This document shows, piece after piece, positions 1-8,283 of a DNA stretch of 64,000 nucleotides. Position 1 is the first letter of the stretch; every line of letters begins with the position of its first letter. Origin of the DNA: Litchfieldella qijiaojingensis (GTDB taxonomy: Bacteria; Pseudomonadota; Gammaproteobacteria; Pseudomonadales; Halomonadaceae); assembly GCF_014651875.1 (NCBI RefSeq), contig NZ_BMXS01000004.1:62001-126000 (forward strand), in the 5' to 3' direction. The translations under genes were made by a program, and so were the position numbers. The notes below the pieces were generated by a model, which was given only the letters and a program-made list of their open reading frames with translations, had not been told where the DNA came from and searched no databases.

Positions 1-900
1 ATGATTCCCATCACCGTGGTCGCCAATGGCACCGGCCCTACCGCTTTGTTGACCGGGGGCAATCATGGCGACGAGTACGAGGGCATTACCGCCCTGTTGA
101 AGCTGGCCAATACGCTAGAGCCCAAGGACGTGCACGGGCGGGTGATCATCGTACCGATGATGAACGCGCCGGCGGCGATGGCCGGAAGACGTACCTCGCC
201 GATGGACGGCGGCAATCTCAACCGAAGCTTTCCGGGTGACCCGGACGGCACGGTGACCGAGCAGATCGCCGATTACTTCACACGCTACCTGGTACCGAAG
301 TGCGACGTGGTGCTGGACCTGCACTCCGGCGGGCGCACCCTCGACATCGTGCCGTTCGCCGCCTCGCATGTACTGGAAAACAAGGACCAGCAGCGCCAGG
401 CGCTGGATGGCGCCATCGCTTTCGGCGCGCCCACGGCGATGATGATGTTCGAGCTCGACGCCGCCAAACTGTTCGACACCGCTGTGGAAAGCCAAGGCAA
501 GATCTTCGTTGCCACCGAGCTGGGCGGCGGCGGTACCACTACGCCGGAACGCCTAGCCATCGCCGAGCGCGGGGTGAAGAATTTCCTGATCCATTACGGT
601 CTGATCGAAGGTGAGATCGAATCGCCCAGCGAACCGCAGGTCTACGTCGACATGCCGGATGCCAGTTGCTATGTGCAGAGCGAACATAGCGGGCTGCTGG
701 AGCTGACGGTGGCGTTGGGCGAGGCGGTGGAGAAGGGCCAGGTGATCGCCCGCGTCTACGACATGACGCGCACCGGCACCGCTCCCGTGGAATATCGTGC
801 CAATCGCGGCGGTCTGTTGGTGGCGCGGCGTTTCCCGGCCCAGGTCAACATGGGCGATACCATTGCGGTGATCGCCGAAGTCGTCGACTCCTTGGGTTAA
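1..900 (+). CDS. doeB: N-acetyl-L-2,4-diaminobutyrate deacetylase DoeB (5' end missing)
   Basis: Zinc-dependent deacylase of the succinylglutamate desuccinylase/aspartoacylase family. In ectoine degradation DoeB removes acetate from N-alpha-acetyl-2,4-diaminobutyrate made by the hydrolase DoeA. Visible zinc-site residues are H22 and E25 in NHGDE and H108 in LDLHSGG; a TELGGGG stretch near residue 173 fits the catalytic region. The C-terminal third is a beta-rich lobe. The first ATG is base 1 of the window, and family members usually carry about 35-40 more N-terminal residues, so this is probably an internal Met and the gene continues to the left. doeX follows after 5 bp. The order doeB-doeX matches known Halomonas ectoine loci. 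Family assignment is strong; the specific substrate rests on context. Confidence 0.88.
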   Translation: MIPITVVANGTGPTALLTGGNHGDEYEGITALLKLANTLEPKDVHGRVIIVPMMNAPAAMAGRRTSPMDGGNLNRSFPGDPDGTVTEQIADYFTRYLVPKCDVVLDLHSGGRTLDIVPFAASHVLENKDQQRQALDGAIAFGAPTAMMMFELDAAKLFDTAVESQGKIFVATELGGGGTTTPERLAIAERGVKNFLIHYGLIEGEIESPSEPQVYVDMPDASCYVQSEHSGLLELTVALGEAVEKGQVIARVYDMTRTGTAPVEYRANRGGLLVARRFPAQVNMGDTIAVIAEVVDSLG

Positions 901-905
901 AACGC

Positions 906-1376
906 ATGAAGCTCGATCGTTATGACCTGAAGATTCTCGAGATCCTGGCCAAGGACGGCCGTATCACCAAATCCCGGCTGGCCGAGGCCATCAACCTTTC
1001 GGTCAGCCCTTGCTGGGAGCGGGTGCGCCGGCTGGAAAAGGCAGGAATCATCGAAGGCTACGGCGCCCGTATCAATCCACGGGTGTTGGTCAGGCGCACG
1101 CCGGTCTGGGTACAGGTCGAGCTGAAGCAGCACAATGCCGAGAGCTTCCAGCGCTTCGAGGCCGTAGTGCGCGACACTCCCGAGGTCACCGAGTGCGTGG
1201 CAGTGGGTGGCGGGGTCGATTATCTGGTCAAGGTCGAGGCCGACTCGATCGATGCCTATCAACGGCTAATGGACGCTTGGTTGATGTCGGATCTGGGCAT
1301 CGAACGCTATTTCACCTATATCGTGACCAAGACGGTCAAACAAGAATCACCGCCGATTCAATTGGATAGCCAGTGA
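906..1376 (+). CDS. doeX: Lrp/AsnC-family regulator of ectoine degradation
   Basis: A 156-aa regulator of normal Lrp/AsnC length. An N-terminal winged helix-turn-helix (about residues 4-60, with LDRYDLKILEIL and SRLAEAINLSVSPCWERVRRLE) is followed by an alpha/beta ligand-binding RAM domain (about 65-150). The ATG lies 5 bp after the doeB stop, so the two are probably co-transcribed and may be translationally coupled. DoeX-type proteins bind DNA near ectoine catabolic genes and respond to pathway intermediates. That is family knowledge; no DoeX site could be identified here by eye. Confidence 0.87.
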   Translation: MKLDRYDLKILEILAKDGRITKSRLAEAINLSVSPCWERVRRLEKAGIIEGYGARINPRVLVRRTPVWVQVELKQHNAESFQRFEAVVRDTPEVTECVAVGGGVDYLVKVEADSIDAYQRLMDAWLMSDLGIERYFTYIVTKTVKQESPPIQLDSQ

Positions 1377-1560
1377 GTCGGTGCTCCTCTCCCACCTTAG
1401 CACCTCCTGCAAGTGTTTTCTGACGGCGGCGTCAAGTATGACGCCTCACTTACAAGTGGTAATGATCTGGCATAAGCTAGATTCGTGCCTTGTGCACGGA
1501 GGCGATGTCGCCGGTCAATCAATGTGAGTGTGTTCAGGCGATCGCCGTCAGAGGAAGCTT

Positions 1561-2430
1561 ATGTCCTACTTCACGATTGCGGGGGTGCAGCTGTATGCCC
1601 TGCAACACGGTGACAACACCGATGCCATGCGTCACCGTATCGACTTGCTGATGTCCCGTTTTCCCCAAGTGCAGATGGTGCTGTTCAGTGAGTTGGTGGC
1701 CAATGGGGCATCCACCCACCATGCCCAACCCATGCCCAGCGCCATGGAGACGTTGTTCTGTCAGCTTGCCCAGGAATATCGTATCTGGCTGATTCCGGGT
1801 TCGATGTTCGAACGCGTCGACGACAAGGTCTTCAACACTCTGAGCGTGATCAATCCCCGCGGCGAAGTGGTCACCCGCTACCGCAAGATGTTCCCGTTTC
1901 GGCCCTACGAGAAGGGTGTGGAGGGAGGTAGCGAGTTCGTGGTCTTCGACGTGCCCAATATCGGCCGCTTTGGGGTCTCGATCTGCTACGACATGTGGTT
2001 CCCGGAGACCACCCGAACCCTGGCGGCGATGGGCGCCGAGGTGATCCTGCACCCGACCATGACCGACACCATCGATCGCGATATCGAGCTGTCCATCGCG
2101 CGGACCAATGCCGCTATCAACCAGTGTTACTTCTTCGATATCAATGGCGCCGGTGCTATGGGCAACGGTCGCTCCATTGTGGTGGGGCCGTCCGGTGATG
2201 TCATTCATCAGGCAGGTATCGGAGAGGAAATCATCCCCATCGAGATCGATCTCAATCGGGTACGCCGGGAGCGCGAGAGTGGCCTGCGTGGATTGGGACA
2301 ACCTCTCAAGAGTTTCCGTGACCGGCAGGTGGATTTCTCGCTGTATCGCAGCGAAACGGGCTCCACTCAGTTTCTGGATACCCTGGGGCCGCTGGTCAAG
2401 CCGACCAGGGCCGATATCGAGGAGCACTGA
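1561..2430 (+). CDS. carbon-nitrogen hydrolase (nitrilase superfamily)
   Basis: A 289-aa member of the nitrilase/amidase superfamily. The Glu-Lys-Cys triad is visible: E44 in LFSELVANG, K109 in RYRKMFPF and C142 in SICYDMWFPE. These enzymes hydrolyse or condense amide or nitrile bonds in small molecules. The chosen ATG has GAGGAAG just upstream at about 1551-1557; a GTG at 1528 would add 11 residues without a good ribosome site. A 184-bp gap separates it from doeX, so it may begin a new transcription unit. It is not one of the classical doe/eut genes. Substrate unknown; an amide made or consumed by the following ATP-grasp and C45 enzymes is an inference from neighbours. Confidence 0.85.
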   Translation: MSYFTIAGVQLYALQHGDNTDAMRHRIDLLMSRFPQVQMVLFSELVANGASTHHAQPMPSAMETLFCQLAQEYRIWLIPGSMFERVDDKVFNTLSVINPRGEVVTRYRKMFPFRPYEKGVEGGSEFVVFDVPNIGRFGVSICYDMWFPETTRTLAAMGAEVILHPTMTDTIDRDIELSIARTNAAINQCYFFDINGAGAMGNGRSIVVGPSGDVIHQAGIGEEIIPIEIDLNRVRRERESGLRGLGQPLKSFRDRQVDFSLYRSETGSTQFLDTLGPLVKPTRADIEEH

Positions 2431-2625
2431 CGCCTTTTGGGCTTCCGCTTCAGGATGGCGTAGAACGAGCGAGGGTTTGCCATGGCCAATCATTTCATCG
2501 AGCGACTGCGACGCTTCCTTTCCCATTGGATCGCGCCCCGCGACGACCACCGGCCAGCGAAGGCCGTCGCGGGCCGGTCTCCCTCAACCGCCGAGATGGA
2601 AAGCACAACGACAGGAGCGATGGCG

Positions 2626-4089
2626 ATGAACAAGATCACGAGCATCTCCGACGTACGGCGCTACTTTCACAGCAACAAGGAGCCGATCTACTTCATCTCG
2701 GCCACCAACTTCAACCTGTTGGGGATTGGTGACTGGGTGGGGAATTTCCGGCATATCAACTATATCGACTGCTTCGATGGGCGGCAGAAGAACGTCTTCG
2801 TGCCCAAGGAGAAGTTTCCTCGCGACTTCGAGAGCATCGAGGACATCAACAACTATCTGCTCGAGCACAAGGAAGTCATCGACTATCTGAAGTCGCGTGG
2901 TGGCAACGGGACCGCCTCCTTTCTCATGTTCGATGAGCACACCGAGGAGATCTGCCGGCAACTGGGGCTGAAAGTGGCGTTCCCGCCAGCGGCGCTGCGC
3001 AACAGGATGGACAATAAGATCGAGACGGTGCGCATCGGCAACAAGGTAGGGGTGCCCAGCGTGCCCAACGTGCTGGCGAAGGTGGGGAGCTACCAGGAAC
3101 TGCAGGAGGTCAGCAGGGAACTGGGGAACGATCTGGTGGTGCAGACTGCCTTCGGCGATTCGGGCCACACTACCTTCTTCATCGCCAACGAGGACGACTA
3201 CTACAAGTATGCCGAGGAGATCGAGGCCGAGCCCGAGGTCAAGATCATGAAGCGCATCAACTGCCGCGGCTCGGCGATCGAGGCATGCACCACCCGTTGC
3301 GGCACCGTGGTCGGTCCACTGATGACCGAGCTGGTGGGTTTCAAGTCATTGACCCCCTACAAGGGCGGCTGGTGTGGCAACGAGATGTTCGCCGGAGCCT
3401 TCACCCAGGAAGTACGCGACAAGGCTCGCGAATACACCTTCAAGTTCGGCGAGGCGCTGCGCGACGAGGGCTATCGCGGCTATTTCGAGCTCGACTTCCT
3501 GATCGACATGGAGTCCAACGATGTCTATCTGGGCGAATTGAACCCACGGGTGACCGGTGCCAGCTCTCTGACCAACGTGGCGGCCTTCGCCCATTCGGAC
3601 GTGCCGCTGTTCCTGTTCCATTTACTGGAATTCTCCGGCCAGGACTTCGATATCGACATCGCCGAGCTCAACGATCGCTGGTCGCATCCCGACAGCATCG
3701 ATAGCTGGAGCCAGTTGGTGATCAAGCATACCGACGAGTCGGTGGACCTGTTGACCCAGGCGCCTCAGTCCGGGGTTTGGAAGATGGCCGACGATGGCAG
3801 CATCTCCTACGACCATTACAGCTATCATCCGCATGCGGCCGAGAGCGAGGGGGAAGCGTTCTTCCTGCGCATCAGTGGTGTCGGCGACTTCCGGTACGAA
3901 GGGGCGGATCTGGGAATTCTGATCACACGTGGCCGGTTGATGGATGACGACTTCCAGCTCACCGAGCGGGCCAAGGCCTGGATCGACGGCATTCGTGGCC
4001 AGTTCGCCGGGCAGGCGCTACAGGACCCGGTAGTCGAGGAAGTGGCCGTTAACCATGCGATCGGCGGCGGCAATTTCAAGATCCTGTAA
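2626..4089 (+). CDS. stand-alone ATP-grasp ligase (biotin-carboxylase-like)
   Basis: A 487-aa ATP-grasp protein. The glycine-rich ATP loop (QTAFGDSGHTTFF), the core (GYFELDFLID) and the metal-binding ELNPRVTGAS are visible. Such proteins couple a carboxylate to an amine or other nucleophile with ATP; automated annotation often calls them biotin carboxylase, but no biotin carrier or carboxyltransferase partner is nearby. The start at ATG 2626 has AGGAG at 2613-2617 with 8-nt spacing. An in-frame ATG at 2482 would add 48 residues of low-complexity character and is less likely, though not excluded. It lies between an amidase-like gene and a C45 acyltransferase, suggesting a small amide or peptide product. 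Substrate not recognised. Confidence 0.8.
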   Translation: MNKITSISDVRRYFHSNKEPIYFISATNFNLLGIGDWVGNFRHINYIDCFDGRQKNVFVPKEKFPRDFESIEDINNYLLEHKEVIDYLKSRGGNGTASFLMFDEHTEEICRQLGLKVAFPPAALRNRMDNKIETVRIGNKVGVPSVPNVLAKVGSYQELQEVSRELGNDLVVQTAFGDSGHTTFFIANEDDYYKYAEEIEAEPEVKIMKRINCRGSAIEACTTRCGTVVGPLMTELVGFKSLTPYKGGWCGNEMFAGAFTQEVRDKAREYTFKFGEALRDEGYRGYFELDFLIDMESNDVYLGELNPRVTGASSLTNVAAFAHSDVPLFLFHLLEFSGQDFDIDIAELNDRWSHPDSIDSWSQLVIKHTDESVDLLTQAPQSGVWKMADDGSISYDHYSYHPHAAESEGEAFFLRISGVGDFRYEGADLGILITRGRLMDDDFQLTERAKAWIDGIRGQFAGQALQDPVVEEVAVNHAIGGGNFKIL

Positions 4090-4160
4090 TTACAGGAATT
4101 GACGACGGAGTGAGAGGTCTGGCGTCGCCGGGACATGCAGGCGATGGCAGGCGGGATGAC

Positions 4161-5159
4161 ATGAACAAGCAGCTCGAATTCCGTACCGTGCATGAGCTCG
4201 ATGCAGGCGAGAAGTGGCGTGCACTTTTCGACCTGCATTGGCCGGCGTATGAGCGCTGGTATCTGTCGGAAACCGAGCGCGAACGCCCCGGCTATCTGGC
4301 TTGCTACAACGCGCTCAGCAAGCACATGCCGGAACTGGTGCCGACCTACGAGCGGCTGTGCGAGCTGGCCGGTGGCGGTGACCTGGCCGCCCGCATGCTG
4401 AGCCTCTATCGTCCACCAGCCTACATCACCGGTTGCTCTCAGGCGGTGCTGGCCAATGGCCACGCCAACGTGCTGGTACGCAACTACGATTATCCCCCTG
4501 AGCTGTGCGAGGGGACCATCTTCTACAGCCGCTGGAACGAGCGGCGCGTCATCGCCATGTCCGATTGCCTGTGGGGGGTACTGGACGGTATCAACGACAG
4601 CGGGTTGTCGGTCTCATTGGCTTTCGGCGGGCGCAAGGTGGTGGGGGATGGCTTCGGGGCGCCGATCATCCTGCGCTATATCCTCGAGTTCTGCGAATCC
4701 ACCCCGGAAGCGGCCAAGGTGCTGGCTCGAGTGCCGACCCACATGGCCTACAACATCACCGTGGCCGATGCCCAGGGACGCTACATCACGGCGATGATCG
4801 CCCCCGACAAACCGACGTCCGTCAAGCGGGTGGCGGTCGCGACCAATCATCAAAAGAAGATCGAGTGGTATGCCCATGCGCTGGCGTCCGAGACGCTGAT
4901 TCGCGAGCGTCAGCTATCGATCCTGGTGGATGACGATGCGACCACCGAGGAACGGCTGATTTCAGCGTTCTTCTCGCCACCGCTTTATCGCGGCGATTAT
5001 CGGCGTGGGCTGGGCACCGTCTATACCGCGGTCTATCGCCCGGCTCAGGGCGAGGCCGAGTTTCACTGGCCGCAAGCCAGCCTGGGGCTGTCCTTCGACT
5101 GTTTCCCCGAAACGACTGTGAACATTCACTACACCAGCCGCGCCACTCAGGCGAGCTGA
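4161..5159 (+). CDS. C45-family autoproteolytic acyltransferase/hydrolase
   Basis: A 332-aa Ntn-hydrolase resembling acyl-CoA:6-aminopenicillanate acyltransferases (peptidase family C45). The likely nucleophile is C92 in YITGCSQAV, where cleavage before Cys would generate the active N-terminal nucleophile; the following LVRNYDYP matches the family's conserved N-x-D region. Members form or break amide bonds of N-acylated small molecules. Start ATG 4161 is preceded by AGGCGGG; a GTG at 4110 gives a longer, less natural N-terminus. The gene sits 71 bp after the ATP-grasp gene in the same direction. Reaction direction and substrate cannot be read from sequence. Confidence 0.78.
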   Translation: MNKQLEFRTVHELDAGEKWRALFDLHWPAYERWYLSETERERPGYLACYNALSKHMPELVPTYERLCELAGGGDLAARMLSLYRPPAYITGCSQAVLANGHANVLVRNYDYPPELCEGTIFYSRWNERRVIAMSDCLWGVLDGINDSGLSVSLAFGGRKVVGDGFGAPIILRYILEFCESTPEAAKVLARVPTHMAYNITVADAQGRYITAMIAPDKPTSVKRVAVATNHQKKIEWYAHALASETLIRERQLSILVDDDATTEERLISAFFSPPLYRGDYRRGLGTVYTAVYRPAQGEAEFHWPQASLGLSFDCFPETTVNIHYTSRATQAS

Positions 5160-5258
5160 TGGACAGGGAGGTCCGAGCGACACTTTGCAAAAACCTGAGG
5201 ATGCCTGGGACCAGGGTCAGGCGAGACGTTAACGAACGGGGCACAGTCAGGTGACATC

Positions 5259-8045
5259 ATGAGCGAGAAGACAGGATCGGATACGCCATACACGGCGCTT
5301 GGGTTTTATCACAAGATTTCCCAGCTGCGCGCCGATACATGGAACGCCTTGAAGCGCGATCTGGGCAAGTTGGTGCGTCTGGATGATGAGGGGCAGCGTC
5401 GCAACTTGGTCAAGGCCATGGATGTCAAGCTGACACGGCTCGAGATCATCGAGGATTATCACGCCTTTCCTTCGAAGGAAGATTTTCGCCACCTGTGGAC
5501 GCTGTACGATCGCGAGGAGTTCGTGCTGCTCGAGAAGGTCGTCAAGCGCCTGGTGAGAGCTCTGATCAGCGAGTCCTATCGGCGCCGACATGTGGACCTC
5601 AGCGAGATCGATGCCGATGCCGAGGATCTCGAGACCATGGATGCCCTGGCCCAGCTGCGGCGTGGCCATCCAGCCTCCAACAGCGCGGCACAACCCTATT
5701 TCGAGCTATTGATCGTCGATGCCATGTCGCAGCAGGAAGAGGAAGTGGTGCGCGAGGCGTTCCACAACATGCGTCGCCCCGAGGACAAGTTCGTCTACGA
5801 CGTGGTCACGGTCAGGAGCTTCGAAGACGCGCTGATCGCCATCCTGGTCAACCCCAATATCCAGGCCTGCCTGATCCGTTATGAGTTCCCCTACAAGTCG
5901 AAGTACAACCTCAGCGCCTTGCGCAACTACCTCGAGGGCCTGTCGGAGAAGGAGCTGGAACGTCAGTCGGAGGCGGAGCGCAGCATCCTGCTGAGCAGCA
6001 TGATTCGCGAGATTCGCCCGGAAATCGACCAGTTCCTGGTCACCAGCGGCGATGTCGAGGCCACCGCCAGCAAGGATATCCGTCACTTCAACCGGATCTT
6101 CTACCGCGAGACCGACTACATCGAGCAGCACCATACGATCCTGCGCGCTATCGACGATCGCTATCGCACGCCGTTCTTCGACGCCTTGCGCGAGTACAGC
6201 CGCAAGCCGACCGGGGTCTTCCATGCCATGCCCATCTCGCGCGGCAAGTCGGTGACTCGCTCGCACTGGGCCGGGCAGATGATCGACTTCTACGGCATCA
6301 ACATCTTCCTCGCCGAGACCTCGGCGACCTCCGGCGGACTGGACTCCCTGCTACAGCCCTACGGGCCGATCAAGAAAGCTCAGGAATACGCCGCGCGGGC
6401 CTTCGGGGCCCGACAGAGCTTCTTCGTCACCAACGGCACCTCGACGGCCAACAAGATCGTGGTCCAGGCGCTGGTCAAGCCCCGCGATATCGTGCTGGTC
6501 GACCGCGACTGCCACAAGTCGCACCACTATGGCATGGTGCTGGCCGGGGCCCACGTTGCCTATCTCGACTCCTACCCGCTCAACGATTACTCCATGTACG
6601 GGGCGGTGCCGCTCAAGGAGATCAAGAAGACATTGCTCGAGTTCAAGCGCAGCGGTCAGCTCGACAAGGTCAAGATGCTGTTGTTGACCAACTGCACCTT
6701 CGATGGGGTGGTCTATAACGTGCGCCGGGTGATGGAAGAGTGCCTGGCGATCAAGCCTGACCTGGTATTCCTGTGGGACGAAGCCTGGTTCGCTTTCGCC
6801 ACCTTCAATCCCACCTATCGGCCACGCACCGCCATGCACGCGGCACGCACGCTGCTCGAACGCTACCGCAGTGAGGCTTACCGCGAGGAGTATGCCGCCT
6901 GGAAGGCAGAGTTCGACCAGCTCGACCCGGAAGACGACACCACCTGGCTGGGACAGCGGCTACTGCCGGATCCCGAGGTGGTGCGGGTGCGCGCCTATGC
7001 CACCCACTCCACCCACAAGACCCTGACGTCGCTGCGCCAGGGCTCGATGATCCATGTCTACGATCAGGACTTCCGTCAGAAGGTCGAGGCACCGTTCCAC
7101 GAAGCCTACATGACGCACACCTCGACCTCGCCGAACTACCAAATCGTCGCCTCTCTCGATGTGGGGCGCATGCAGGCCGAGATGGAAGGTTTCGAACTGG
7201 TGCATGCCCAGGTCGAGGCCGCGCTGTCGCTGCGCGAGCAGCTGTATACCAACCCGCTGCTGCAGAAGTATTTCCATGTACTTAGAAACAGCGACATGGT
7301 GCCCGCGGAGTATCGCCAGTCCGGGGTGGAAACCTACTATGACCCGGTCAGCGGCTGGAACAAGATGGAGGAGGCCTGGGCGCGGGACGAGTTCGTGGTC
7401 GATCCCAGTCGGATCACCATGGCGATCGGCAAGACCGGGGTCGATGGCGATGCCTTCAAGAACGAATACCTGATGAACAAGTTCGGCATCCAGATCAACA
7501 AGACGTCGCGCAACACCGTGCTGTTCATGACCAATATCGGCACCTCCCGGGGGGCCATTGCCTACCTGCTGGATGTATTGATCAAGCTGGCCAAGGGCTT
7601 CGATCGCCGTTGGGAGGAGAGCAGCCGCCCCGAGCGCAAGGTCATCGAACATCATGTTAGGTCGCTGACCCAGGAGCTGCCGCCGTTGCCGGATTTCAGC
7701 CGCTTCCACGATGCATTTCGCCCCAAACCGGGCGGCGGCACACCGGAAGGGGATATCCGCCGTGCCTACTTCCTCAGTTACGATGACGAGAACACCGAGT
7801 ATCTGCGCTTTGACAATGGCGAGCTACAGCGCCAAATGGGTCAGGGGCGTGACGTGGTCTCGGCGAGTTTCGTGATTCCCTACCCGCCGGGTTTCCCGGT
7901 GCTGGTGCCGGGGCAGGTGATCAGCGATGACATCCTGCATTTCCTGCAAGCGTTGGACGTCAAGGAAATCCATGGCTATCGTCCGGAACTGGGCTTGTTG
8001 GTATTCACCGAGGCGGCGCTTGAAACGCCCCACGACACCGACTGA
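5259..8045 (+). CDS. long Orn/Lys/Arg-type PLP decarboxylase (928 aa)
   Basis: A PLP fold-type I enzyme of the basic amino-acid decarboxylase family. The PLP lysine is K587 in the STHKTL motif. NGTSTANK, DRDCHKSHHYG and the WDEAW cofactor-Asp motif lie upstream, and a C-terminal decarboxylase lobe follows. At 928 residues it is roughly 200 longer than the usual 710-760; the extra length lies mainly in the N-terminal ~300 residues, which contain a receiver-like segment (LLIVDAMSQQEEEVV) and much predicted helix. The start ATG has AGGTGA upstream at 5249-5254. It ends the four-gene block inside the ectoine locus. Decarboxylation of a diamino acid such as diaminobutyrate, ornithine or lysine is plausible; the substrate is unproven. 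Confidence 0.82.
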   Translation: MSEKTGSDTPYTALGFYHKISQLRADTWNALKRDLGKLVRLDDEGQRRNLVKAMDVKLTRLEIIEDYHAFPSKEDFRHLWTLYDREEFVLLEKVVKRLVRALISESYRRRHVDLSEIDADAEDLETMDALAQLRRGHPASNSAAQPYFELLIVDAMSQQEEEVVREAFHNMRRPEDKFVYDVVTVRSFEDALIAILVNPNIQACLIRYEFPYKSKYNLSALRNYLEGLSEKELERQSEAERSILLSSMIREIRPEIDQFLVTSGDVEATASKDIRHFNRIFYRETDYIEQHHTILRAIDDRYRTPFFDALREYSRKPTGVFHAMPISRGKSVTRSHWAGQMIDFYGINIFLAETSATSGGLDSLLQPYGPIKKAQEYAARAFGARQSFFVTNGTSTANKIVVQALVKPRDIVLVDRDCHKSHHYGMVLAGAHVAYLDSYPLNDYSMYGAVPLKEIKKTLLEFKRSGQLDKVKMLLLTNCTFDGVVYNVRRVMEECLAIKPDLVFLWDEAWFAFATFNPTYRPRTAMHAARTLLERYRSEAYREEYAAWKAEFDQLDPEDDTTWLGQRLLPDPEVVRVRAYATHSTHKTLTSLRQGSMIHVYDQDFRQKVEAPFHEAYMTHTSTSPNYQIVASLDVGRMQAEMEGFELVHAQVEAALSLREQLYTNPLLQKYFHVLRNSDMVPAEYRQSGVETYYDPVSGWNKMEEAWARDEFVVDPSRITMAIGKTGVDGDAFKNEYLMNKFGIQINKTSRNTVLFMTNIGTSRGAIAYLLDVLIKLAKGFDRRWEESSRPERKVIEHHVRSLTQELPPLPDFSRFHDAFRPKPGGGTPEGDIRRAYFLSYDDENTEYLRFDNGELQRQMGQGRDVVSASFVIPYPPGFPVLVPGQVISDDILHFLQALDVKEIHGYRPELGLLVFTEAALETPHDTD

Positions 8046-8283
8046 TGCCGGCTGGCGTCCGACGTTTCACGCCTGGCGTGAGGCGTTCGGCGCCGGCCAG
8101 AAAAATTTGCGTATGGCGGGTTAGAGACAAAAAAAACCGCAACCCGCAGATGCTCGGAACAAAAACTCTCCTCCCTCCAAAGCCTTTACCCTGTGCCTAT
8201 CAGGTGGTCACGGGCTACCTGGCCCATTTTCCATCGCCGGGCAGCCTTGTCGGCAGTGACCGGTGCGTCAGGGGAGGTGTCAT

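Noticed and set aside
1465-1485. Sigma-54 promoter (TGGCAT) upstream of the carbon-nitrogen hydrolase gene
   Set aside because: The required downstream TTGC element is not at the right distance.
1534-2550. 338-aa minus-strand frame
   Set aside because: Antiparallel shadow of the carbon-nitrogen hydrolase gene; no ribosome site and His/Gln-rich nonsense composition.
2626-4089. Biotin carboxylase function
   Set aside because: Only the ATP-grasp fold is supported; no biotin carrier or carboxyltransferase is nearby and the length and motifs fit a stand-alone ligase.
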